Part shown: positions 34,000 through 44,771 of the stretch, in pieces
How the letters are laid out: every line of letters begins with the position of its first letter
How positions within the stretch are numbered: the stretch's first letter is position 1
Origin: Brassica napus
Lineage: Eukaryota > Streptophyta > Magnoliopsida > Brassicales > Brassicaceae
Direction: 5' to 3'
DNA length: 64,000 bases
Assembly: GCF_020379485.1 (NCBI RefSeq)
Contig: NW_026014772.1
Location: forward strand, 363,570 to 427,569
Program-made: the position numbers and the translations under genes
The notes under the pieces: generated by a model
Databases searched by the model: none
Seen by the model: only the letters and a program-made list of their open reading frames with translations
Told to the model about the DNA's origin: nothing

Positions 34000-34863
34000 G
34001 TTCGGGTGATTTTGGCCCACGTGGGCTGTCTGTTCAGTACACACAGGACGTCCGTGGGTGTCCATCAGCACACACAGGACATCCGTGTGTGTCCGTCAGC
34101 ACACACAGGACGTCCGGGGCTGTCCGTGTGTGTCCGTCAGCACACACAGGATACTGTCCATCAGTACACATATCAGCATGTTGGTCGTTGGACTCAGCAC
34201 GTTGACCCTTCCCGTGGACTGTTCGGGTTATTTTGGCCCACGTGGGCTGTCAGGTCAGTACACACAGGACGTCCGTGGGTGTCCGCCAGCACACACAGGA
34301 CGTCCGTGGCTGTCCGTGTGTGTCCGTGTGTGTTCGTCTGTGTCCGTTAGCACACACAGAACGTCCGTGGCTATCCATCAGTACACATATCAGCACGTTG
34401 GTCCTTGGACTCAGCACGCTGGCCCTTCCCGTGGACTGTTTGGGTGATTTTGGCCCACGTGGGCTGTTTGTTCAGTACACAGGACGTCCGTGGGTGTCCG
34501 CCAGCACACACATGACGTCTGTGGCTGTCCGTGTGTGTCCGTCTGTGACCGTCAGCACACACAGGACGTCCGTGTCTGTCCATCAGTTCACATATCAGCA
34601 CGTTGGTTCTTGGACTCCGCACGCTGGCCCTTACCGTGAACTGTTTGGGTGATTTTGGCCCACGTGGGCTGTCTGTTCAGTACACACAGAACGTCCGTGG
34701 GTGTCCGCCAGCGCACACAAGACGTCTGTGGCTGTCTGTGGCTGTCCGTCAGCACACACAGGACGTCCGTGGCTGTCCGGGTGTGTCTGTGTGTGTCTGT
34801 GGGTGTCCGCCAGCACACACAGGACGTTTGTGGCTGTCAGTGGCTGTCCGTCAGCACACACAG
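34000..34863. repeat. Satellite array, block 5
   Basis: Resumes mid-module (GTTCGGGTGATTTTGG) and ends CAGCACACACAG. Modules lie near 34180, 34405 and 34605. Confidence 0.94.
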
Positions 34864-35930
34864 TGTTGTAGTACCCACGACTGAGGTTCCCATTATCCGC
34901 AAAGGTCCTACCACAAGGTCCGGTTCAAGAGTTATAAGAGCTGGATTTGCCAAAGCTGTCCAGGAGTTGCTTGCACAGGAACAAACCGGGTTCAAGCAAC
35001 TATTGATCCAGGAGTTTTCTGACTTAAAGCTGGAAGACACCGGTGAACCACTAGAGGTTCCAGACCCTTTCCATTCGAGCCAGTTCTCCTCCATCGGCCA
35101 GAGTGAAGCCGGCCTGACCATTTCCACCTTCATGCTCAATCCATCCAACCAACTTGCTTCTGGTTCAGAGATATTGCCGACCATCAGAAGGAGTAGTATG
35201 TGTTGTACTCTTTTTTCCTTATCGGGTTTTGTCCCACTGGGTTTTCCCGAAAGGTTTTAATGAGGCAACAAGCAAGCATACTATGAGTTCTGATCCGGAC
35301 ATCTTAAACCGTGACCTGTCTATTGTTTTCTTTATTTTTATTTCGGTTAAGACTTTGGCCATTTGTCTAGGCCCTTTTTTATCTTTTAAGTCCAGTAAGG
35401 AACACCTATTTAAACCCTTGTAGTTGTCAACTTTTCGGCTAAGTCTTTTATGAAAACGTTTATGCTTTAGCAAAGAAACCCTAAGTCTTTCAGTTGTGCA
35501 AAACCATTGAGAGCAGCCGTGTGACATATCAAAGAGCCGATCCATTGTTCTTTGTGGCGTCCATCGATCCATTCCATTCCTTGTCCGAATCTTGGGAGAG
35601 ACATACGTCCAGCAAGAGCCGGATCCATATCTATCTTCCTAACCGACCTTGGCATCTTGTTGAGAGAGACATACGTCCAGCAGCAGATCTCATCCGCCAA
35701 TCTACTCTTTCTCTATCTTTTATTTTAGATTTCATTCATCCAATCCATAAAAACCAAAAGAATCATATCTTGTTTCTGTTCTTGTTCATATTGAAAACAA
35801 GTTCATATTTGATTCAGGTACGAACACAAGCAAGAGGCGACCCGGCCGGTACCATCCATCCGAGGCAAGGCTGAACTGCAGAATGGCCATCGGTCCATAC
35901 GTCCGTTCGACCCTCCGACCCGTGCCTACA
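34864..35930 (+). mobile_element. LTR-retrotransposon 3' fragment G
   Basis: A 1067-bp non-satellite insert starting TGTTGTAG and ending CCTACA. The left third encodes, in frame, a phrase like GPTTRSGSRVIRAGFAKAVQ then ELLAQEQTGF, resembling the variable C-terminus of plant Ty3/gypsy polyproteins. Around 35200-35265 is the block TGTACTC-T(n)-CC, GGTTTTGTCCCACTGGG, TTTTAATGAGGCA, which is common near the 3' ends of plant LTR elements. A TATTTAAA box (about 35407) follows. An AGAGACATACGTCCAGCA phrase is repeated at about 35598 and 35664. The 8 bp ACACACAG occurs on both sides, which may be chance in this satellite. Confidence 0.65.
34869..35200 (+). pseudogene. Polyprotein C-terminal fragment in G
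   Basis: About 110 codons open from the satellite junction, with the GPTTRS basic phrase followed by a helix-like Glu/Gln-rich stretch (AVQELLAQEQ, LLIQEFSDLK) and a Ser/Pro tail. No catalytic domain is present. The weak family resemblance is to ends of Ty3/gypsy polyproteins downstream of integrase. The reading frame continues into satellite on the left, so it has no start of its own. Confidence 0.45.
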
Positions 35931-38900
35931 ACACACAGGACATCCATGTGTGTCCGTCAGCACACACAGGACATCCGTGTGTGTCTGTGTGTGTCCGTCA
36001 GCACACACGGGACGTCCGTGGCTGTCCATCAGTACACATATCAGCACGCTGGTCCTTGGACTCAGCACGCTGGTCCTTCCCGTGGACTGTTTGGGTGATT
36101 TTGGCCCACGTGGGCTGTCTGTTCAGTACACACATGACGTCTGTTGGTGTCTGTCAGCACACACAGGATGTCCGTGTGTGTCCGTGTGTGTCTGTGTGTG
36201 TCCGTAAGCACAGACAGGACGTCTGTGGCTGTCCATCAGTACACATATCAGCACATTGGTCCTTGGATTCAGCACGCTGACCCTTCCCGTGGAATGTTCG
36301 GGTGATTTTGTCCCTTGTAGGCTGTCTGTTGAGTACACACAGGACGTCTGTGGGTGTCCGCTAGCACACACAGGACTTCTGTGGCTGTCTGTTTGTGTCC
36401 GTGTGTGTCCGTCAGCACACACAGGACGTCCGGGGCTGTCCGTGTGTGTCCGTCAGCACACACAGCATACTGTCCATCAGTACACATATCAGCATGTTGG
36501 TCCTTGGACTCAGCACATTGACCCTTCCCGTGGACTGTTCGGGTGATTTTGGCCCGTGTGGGCTGTCTGGTCAGTACACTCAGGACGTCCGTGGGTGTCC
36601 ACCAGCACACATGGGACGCCCGTGGCTGTCCGTGTGTTTCTGTGTGTGTTCCTCTGTGTCTGTCAGCACACACAGGACGTCCGTGGCTATCTATCAGTAC
36701 ACATATCAGCACGTTGGTCCTTGGACTCAGCACGCTGTCCCTTCCCGTGGACTGTTTAGGTGATTTTGGCCCACGTGGGCTGTCTGTTCAGTACACATGA
36801 CGTCCGTGGGTGTCCGCCAGCACAAACATGACGTCTGTGGCTTTCTATGGCTGTCCGTCAGCACACATAGGACGTATGTGGCTGTCTGTGGCTGTCCGCC
36901 AGCACACACAAGACGTCCGTGTGTGTCCATCAGCACACACAAGACGTCCGTGTGTGTCTGTCTGCACACACAGGACGTCCGTTGCTGTCCATCAGTACAC
37001 ATATCAGCACACTGGTCCTTGGACTCAGCACGCTGGCCCATCCCGTGGATGGTTCGGGGGATTTTGGCCCACGTGGGCTGTCTGTTCAGTACACACAGGA
37101 CGGCCGTGGGTGTCCATCATCACACACAGGACGTCCGTGGGTGTTCGTCAGTACACACAGGACATCCGTGGCTGTCCGTGTGTGTCCGTGTGTGTCTGTC
37201 AGAACACACATGACGTTTGTGGCTGTCCATCAATACACATATCAGCACATGAAGTCTGTGGCTGTCCATCAGTACACGCTAACCCTTCCCGTGGACAGTT
37301 CGGGTGATTTTGGCGCATGTGGGCTTTCTGTTCAGTACACACAGGAGGTCCATGGGTGTCCGTCAGCAGTCAGCACACACAGGACGTCTGTGGGTGTCCG
37401 TCAGCACACACAGGACGTCCGTGTGTGTTTGTCAGCACACACAGGACGTCCGGGGCTGTCTGTGTGTGTCCGTGTGTGTCCGTCATCACACACAGGACGT
37501 CTGTGGCTGTCCATCAGTACACATATAAGCATCTTGGTCCTTGGACTCAGCACGCTGACCCTTCCCGTGGACTGTTCGGCTGATTTTGGCCCACGTGGAC
37601 AATCTGGTCAGTACACACACGACGTCTGTTGGTGTCCGCCAGCACACATAGGACGTCTGTGGCTATCCGTGTGTGTCCGTCTGTGACCGTCAGCACACAC
37701 AGGACATCCGTGTCTTGGACTCCGCACGCTGGCTCTTGGACTCCGCCAGCACACATAGGACGTCTGTGGCTATCCGTGTGTGACCGTCTGTGTCCATCAG
37801 TTCACATATCAGCACGTTGGTTCTTGGACTCCGCACGCTGGCCCTTCCCGTGGACTGTTTGGGTGATTTTGGCCCACGTGGGCTGTCTGTTCAGTACACA
37901 CAGGACGTCCGAGGGTGTCCGCCAACGCACACAGGACGTCTATGGCTGTCTGTCAGCACACACAGGACGTCTGTGGCTGTCCGTGTGTGTCCGTGTGTGT
38001 CTGTGAGTGTCCGCCAGCACACACAGGACGTTCGTGGCTGTCAGTGGCTGTCCGTCAGCACACACAGGACGTCCATGTGTGTCCGTCAGCACACACAGGA
38101 CGTCCGTTTGTGTCTGTGTGTGTCCGTCAGCACACACGAGACGTTCGTGGCTGCCCATCAGTACACATATCAGCACGCTGGTCCTTGGACTCAGCATGCT
38201 GGCCCTTCTCGTGGACTGTTTGGGTGATTTTGGCCCACGTGGGCTGTCTGTTCAGTACACACATGACGTCTGTTGGTGTCTGTCAGCACACACAGGATGT
38301 CCGTGTGTGTCCGTCAGCACACACAGGACGTCCGTGTGTGTCTGCGTGTGTCCGTCAGCACACACAGGGCATCCGTGGCTGTCCATCAGTACACATATAA
38401 GCACATTGGTCCTTGGATTCAGCACGCTGACCCTTCCCGTTGACTGTTCGGGTGATTTTGTCCCTTGTGGGCTGTCTGTTGAGTACACACAGGACGTCTG
38501 TGGGTGTCCGCTAGCACACACAGGACGTCCGTGGCTGTCTGTGTGTGTCCATCTGTGGCCGTCACCACACACAGGACGTCTGTGGCTGTCCATCCACATA
38601 TCAGCATGTTGGTCCTTGGACTCAGCACGCTGGCCCTTCCCGTGGACTGTTTGGGCCATTTTGGCCCACGTGGGCTGTCTGTTCAGTACACACAGGACGT
38701 CTGTGGGTGTCCGCCAGCACACAAAGGACATTTGTGGCTGTCCGTGACTGTCCGTCAGCACACACAGGACATCTGTGGCTGTCCGTGGCTGTCTGTCATC
38801 ACACACAGGACGTCCGTGTGTGTCAGTCAGCACATACAGGACATCCGTGTGTGTGCGTGTGTGTCTGTCAGCACACACATGACGTCCGTGGGTGTCCTTC

Positions 38901-40056
38901 AGCACACAAAGGACGTCCGTGGTTGTCCATCAGTACACATATCAGCACGCTGGCCCTTCCCTTGCACTGTTCGGGTGATTTTGGCCCACGTGGGCTGTCT
39001 GTTCAGTACACACAGGACGTCCGTGGGTGTTCGTCAGCACACACAGGACGTCCGTGGGTGTCCGTCAGCACACACAGGACATCCTTGGCTGTCTGTGTGT
39101 GTCCGTGTGTGTCCAGCAGCACACACAGGACGTTAGTGGCTGTCCATTAGTACACATATCAGCACGTTGGTCCTTGGGCTCAACACGCTGGCCCTTCCCG
39201 GGGACTGTTTGGGTGATTTTGGCCCACGTGGGCTGGCTGTTCAATACACACAGGACATCAGTGGGTGTCCGCCAGCACACACAGGACGTCCAGGGCTGTC
39301 CGTGGCTGTCTGTCAGCACACATAGGACGTCCGTCACTGTCCGTGTGTGTCCGTGTGTGTCCGTCCGCACACACAGGACGTCCTTGGGTGTCTGTCAGCA
39401 CACACAGGACATCCGTGTGTGTCCGTCAGCACACACAGGACGTCTGTGGCTGTCCATGTGTGTATGTGTGTGTCCGTCAGCACACACAGGACATCCGTGG
39501 CTGTCCATCAGTATACATATCAGCACGTTGGTCCTTGGACTTAGCACGCTGGCCCTTCTCGTGGACTGTTTGGGTGATTTTGGCCCACGTGGGCTGTCTA
39601 CTCAGTACACAGAGGACGTCCATGGGTGTCTGCCAGCACACACAGGACGTCCGTGGCTTTCCATGGCTGTCCATCAGCACACACAGGACGTCCGTGGCTG
39701 TCTGTGTGTGTCCGTGTGTGTCCGTGTCTGTCCGTCAGAACACACAGGACGTCCGTGGCTGTCCATCAGTACACATATAAGCATGTTGGTCCTTGGACTC
39801 AGCACGTTGACCCTTCCCGTGGACTGTTCGGGTGATTTTGGCCCACGTGGGCTTTTTGTTCAGTACACACAGGACGTCCGTGGGTGTTCGCCAGCACACA
39901 CAGGACGTCTGTCGCTGTCCGTGGCTGTCCGTCAGCACACACAGGACATCCGTGGCTGTCCGTGGGTGTCCGTGTGTGTCCGTCAACACACACAGGACGT
40001 CAGTGGCTGTCCATCAGTACACATATCAGCCCGTTGGTCCTTGGACTCAGCATGCT
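35931..40056. repeat. Satellite array, block 6 (longest)
   Basis: 4.1 kb uninterrupted, the best place to define the higher-order unit. Spacer modules near 36055, 36250, 36490, 36715, 37010, 37275, 37540, 37830, 38170, 38405, 38620, 38950, 39170, 39535, 39790 and 40040, giving 165-365 bp spacing. T and C variants are interspersed. Local rearrangements include a collapsed module at about 37225-37290 and an extra half module near 37710-37790. Ends CTCAGCATGCT at LTR D2. Confidence 0.95.
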
Positions 40057-42820
40057 TGTAAGACCCGATCCTGGCCGACTAGGCCGCGGTCGATGCCTCA
40101 CATCGCTCGGTCGATACCCTGACCGAACCTCTCAAAATTTTCGCCCTATATTTAAAACATCGCCCATAGGCGAGGGCTAACTCAGATCTTAGCTCGAGAC
40201 TACCATAGTCTTTCCTAGCTTAGATCAATACAACACATAAGCAGCGGAATAATATCATCATCCATTGGTCTATAACCAATATAATACTTGTCCGGTCGAA
40301 TAACCAAAGCTAATGGTTTGTATACTCAACTACCAGCTAGCTCCAAGGTTGATTCTGAACACGAACCAAGTCATACAAATCTGAGGTTCCGTTTCCCTAA
40401 CCATTCTATCTAGATCTATGCAACATTGCTAGATCATACCTTTGCCACATCCACGGAGCTTGTTAGCTCATCGGCCCAGCTACTCTAGCTGAATGAACTC
40501 GTAGACAAGCTGATCGAGCTGTCACACTCGTACTGAGCTAGGACCGAGCTATGGCCAGCTGCCATATACAGCATCCAGCTCCTATACACACACAAAACAA
40601 CTCCCTTAGGTACTTAGTCATTCAGCCAACCATCCCAACAGACATAAGTAACCCTTGAGAAGTCTTCAAACGGCTAAGGACATGCATCTGGCCCTTACCG
40701 GCTCAGGCACTGTCCCACATCCTTTTGCCTTATCAACTTATGATACCAAGTCCAGCTCATGGAATAACAACGCCCATCAGATACTGAGTCAATCAACCAA
40801 CCACCCCACATGAACCAGAACTAATGAGTCTTCACACGTACCTAACAGGCCATGGAACCATGTCCCAACGAAGCCGATCATTCCTCCTCTTACCACCGGT
40901 GCATCCTTTGATCAATCAGATCAGATACCTTGATCCATCACCTATGGATCAGGTCATCCATCCTTGCCAAAGATCAGATTACACACGGCCTTCTTTAGAT
41001 AAACACACCGGCCCCATACTTGTGGTCCATGCCACTTAGTACTAGCCTTACTCGCCTCCACGGCTTGCTGCTGGTTCCATGATCTAAGTTAGCTCTCGCC
41101 CATGTGTCTCCTCCATGATTCGGATCATTGATTCACACCATGATCAGAACTAACACACACACCATGATCCAACATGGATCACTATCCAATGAGTGGCCTC
41201 TAACTTCCATCCCACATGGATGAGTTAGATCAACTAAGATCCGCCCCTTATCTCAGGGTCCTGGATCCTTAGTTTACATCACAACATATGGTCTTCAAGG
41301 GGCGTGCCATACTTGGCCTTAACCGCACCACAAGAGACAGAAACATAACCTTGAAAGTAATTATAAAATCAGTTACCTTATACATGATCTGATTAGATCA
41401 AGTGCCTTTCCTTATTATGTTCGGCCATGCTCCTACAGTGCACGCGTCTATCAGTACTTATCACATACCTCCTGTATTGATAAGATCCATTCATGGGTCG
41501 CACCCCTGATCCCTTCCAAGGAACTTCCATGAAACCAGTTTCTACACTGCATCCACCTTCAAGGCTATTCATGCCATTGTGAGGGAAGTCCGTCCTTCTC
41601 CCTTCTCTCCTGGGTATTTGCGTGTGTTCCCAAGATACAGGGAAGCCTAGGACGTGTTCATCAGTGGTGAAAACCTACCACAGGGTCGTTCATAACTCCC
41701 CTTGCACTTCCATGAAACTGCCCTCCCACACACCTCTCTCCTTAAGGCTGTCTTGGCCTTTGGGAATGAATTCCGGTCATCTACCTTCTTTCCTCACCTT
41801 TTGCGTGTGTTCTCACTGATGCTTTGGGTGATAACATCACGGATCAAAACCACCAGAAAGTCGTTCATAACTTCACCCCTTGATCTCTCCCAAAACTGCC
41901 TCTTTATGACCTTTACACCACCATGGGTTTTGGATTGGGAATCCGACCAACTCTCTGTCTTTTCTCTGTGTTTCTTTGTGTTTCAGGGTGTAGGAGGAAG
42001 CCCTGGCGTGCCTGCAAAGGCACGGACTTGCCTGCCTTTTATAGAAGAAGGGGCAGTTACCTTTCCAAAGGTTGCACCCTTTCGGTATCATTTCTGGCCA
42101 TTGATTTAATCAATGGTCCAGATCATACCATTCGCCTCAGGCAGTTTCCAGACGCCCTGGGCTTGCCAATCCACTCCTGGACAAGTCCAAACAAGCCCAC
42201 ACGGATTGCCCAAGCTCCTGGCTCAATCCCAAGAGCCAACCAGCCCATCGGTACACCCGGGTCGCCCACATGGCCCGGCCACTGTCCAGACCCGGCCCAA
42301 CTGCCCATGATTTGAACACTCAGTCCAGCTGAGTTGAGCTGATCCCCAGCTGACCCAGCTGAGTGAGCTAGACCATCCAGCTCAGGGAGCTGACCTACAC
42401 TTCAGTGAGCTACATTGAGCTGCACTACAGTTCACCTAGCTGGTCGAGCTTGCCTAGCTGGTCGAGCTTGCTTACTGCATCGCCCAGCTGTTATACACTG
42501 TGTCCAGCTTGCTTCCTTTATCTTCTTCAATTCTTCTAAGTCTCTTGGTCTATTTCCATACCTATACTTAGTTCTCCCATGATCCATTCTGATCACCCAC
42601 TTCAATCGAGCTTCACCTGGATCTCATCCAGCTACCAGCTCGCTTGTCCAGCTCCTTTTAGCTTGCATCTGCCTTAATTTGGTTAAGTTCCAGCTACCTG
42701 ATTCCCTTAACCACGTTTTGGACCATGAAACGCTTATCTATAGGTCATGTGACCTGACTGGTGCGTCTCCTCGCACTAAAGTCTGTCCGGGAGATCCTAT
42801 CCAGGATCGGGTACATGACA
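40057..42820 (-). repeat. LTR D2 (D family, minus orientation)
   Basis: On the minus strand TGTCATGTACCC to GGTCTTACA. Near 42037-42044 CTATAAAA is a TATA candidate. U3 has the AGCT cluster (about 42320-42490). A module of ~180-190 bp is repeated three times in U3/R (starts near 41508, 41701, 41880). Left flank is satellite; right flank is a plus-oriented protease fragment rather than the purine tract expected of its own interior. I find no matching target duplication (ATGCT / GAACT). A solo LTR or rearranged end is likely. Confidence 0.85.
41508..41910. repeat. Tandem ~185-bp module inside LTR D2
   Basis: Three diverged copies, each starting with a CTTCCATGAAACC- or CTCTCCCAAAACTGCC-type phrase, containing AAGGCT...GCC, TTGCGTGTGTTC and GTCGTTCATAACT. 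The same series is in D3 (near 61466, 61655, 61845) and, in complement, D1. Confidence 0.65.
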
Positions 42821-42866
42821 GAACTTAGAATGCATTAAATGATTAGAAAAGGGGGGTCTTATGTAG
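42821..42866 (+). other. 3' remnant of the gag-protease intron
   Basis: 46 bp between LTR D2 and a protease exon, ending GTCTTATGTAG. It aligns loosely with the 3' half of the C intron (ACTTAGAATG against ACCTAGAATG, then a G-run) and ends at the same codon position. The 5' part is cut off by the LTR junction. Confidence 0.6.
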
Positions 42867-43195
42867 GGACCCTATGTATTGGTGGTGTGGAAACACACGT
42901 ACTGTTTGATACTGGAGCTACACACAGCTTTGTGAGCCCAGATATGATCGGAAAAGGGTTGTTCCAGATGGAAACGGAGGATGATCCTTGCATAGTGAAT
43001 GCGGCCGGTGGGCAAGTAATGCATTCATTAGGGAGAGTAAAGGATATCCCAATAGTGATCCAGGATAGAGTTATGCCTATGGATCTGGTTGTGGTCTGCC
43101 TTAAGAATCATGAGGTGATATTAGGCATGGACTGGCTTGGAAAGAACCGGGACACTCTGGACTGTCACAGAGGAAGGGTGCAGTTTAAGAGTGGG
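42867..43195 (+). pseudogene. Protease fragment of a diverged Tekay-like element
   Basis: About 110 codons: GTLCIGGVETHVLFDTGATH (active site), [53 protein letters not shown]. It is clearly related to the protease of B and C but diverged by many substitutions, so it belongs to another family, perhaps D. Truncated on both sides: LTR D2 at the left, and satellite at GAGTGGGTGTGGG at the right, where both partners share GTGGGT. By chance the frame runs on into satellite. Confidence 0.88.
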
Positions 43196-44771
43196 TGTGG
43201 GTATCCGCCAGCACACACAGGACGTCCTGTGGCTGTCTGTGGCTGTCCGTCAGCACACAGAGGACGTCCATGGCTGTCCGTGTATGTTCGTGTGTGTCTC
43301 TGGGTGTCCGCCAGCATACACAGGACGTTCGTGGCGGTCCGTGGCTGTCAGTCAGCACACACACAGGACTTCCGTGTGTGTCCGTCAGCACACACAGGAC
43401 GTCCGTGGCTGTCCATCAGTACACATATCAGCACGCTGGTCCTTGGACTCAGCATGCTGGCCCTTCCCGAGGACTGTTCAGGTGATTTCGGCCCATGTGG
43501 GCTGTCTGTTCAGTACACACAGGACATCAGTGGGTGTCCGTCAGCACAGACAGGACGTCCGTGGGTGTCTGTCAGCACACACAGGACATCCGTGGCTGTC
43601 CGTGTGTGTCTGTTTGTGTCCATCAGCACACACAGGACGTCCGTGGCTGTCCATCAGTACACATATCAGCACGTTGGTCCTTGGACTCAGCACGCTGGCC
43701 CTTCCTGGGGACTGTTTGGGTGATTTTGGCCCACGTGGGCTGTCTGTTCAGTACATACAGGACGTCCGTGGGTGTCCGCCAGCACACACAGGACCTCCGG
43801 GGCTGTCAGTGGCTGTCTGTCAGCACACACAGGACGTCCGTGACTGTCCATGTGTGTCTGTGTGTGTCCGTCCGCACACACAGGACGTCCGTGGCTGTCC
43901 ATGTGTGTCCGTGTGTGTCCGTCAGCACACACAGGACGTCCGTGGCTGTTCATCAGTATACATATCAGCATGTTGGTCCTTGGACTTAGCACGCTGGCCC
44001 TTCTCGTGGACTGTTTGGGTGATTTTGGCCCACGTGGGCTGTCTGCTCAATACACAGAGGATGTCCGTGTGTGTTCGTGTCTGTCCGTCAGTTAACACAG
44101 GACGTCCGTGGCTGTCCATCAGTACACAAATCAGCACGTTGGTCCTTGGACTCAGCATGCTGACTCTTCCCGTGGACTGTTCGGGTGATTTTGGCCCATG
44201 TGGGCTGTCTGTTCAGTACACACAGGACGTCCGTGGGGGTCCGCCAGCATACACAGGACGTCTGTGGCTGTATGTGGCTGTCCGTCAGCACACACGAGAC
44301 GTCCATGGCTGTCCGTGTGTGTTCATGTGTGTCTATGGGTGTCTGCCAGCATACACAGGACATTCGTGGCTGTCTGTCAACACACACAGGACGTCTGTGT
44401 CTGTCCGTCAGCACACACATGACGTCTGTGTGTGTCCGTCAGCACACACAGGACGTCCGTGGCTGTCTATCAGTACACATATCAGCACGCTGGTCCTTGG
44501 ACTCAGCATGCTGGCCCTTCCCGAGGACTGTTCGGGTGATTTCGGCCCACGTGGGCTGTCTGTTCAGTACACACAGGACATCCGTGGGTGTCCGTCAGCA
44601 CACACAGGACGTCCGTGGGTGTTTGTCAGCACACACATGATATCCGTGGCTGTCTGTGTGAGTCCGTGTGTGTCCATCAGCACACACAGGACGTCTGTGG
44701 CTGTCCATCAGTACACATATCAGCACGTTGGTCCTTGGACTCAGCACGCTGGCCCTTCCCGGGACTGTTTG
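43196..44771. repeat. Satellite array, block 7
   Basis: Modules near 43440, 43675, 43975, 44140, 44485 and 44730. Ends GGGACTGTTTG at element E; that GTTTG is repeated at 50619. Confidence 0.95.
44767..44771. repeat. Left target-site duplication of E
   Basis: GTTTG, identical to 50619-50623; satellite CTGTTTGGGTGA is continuous across. Confidence 0.9.
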
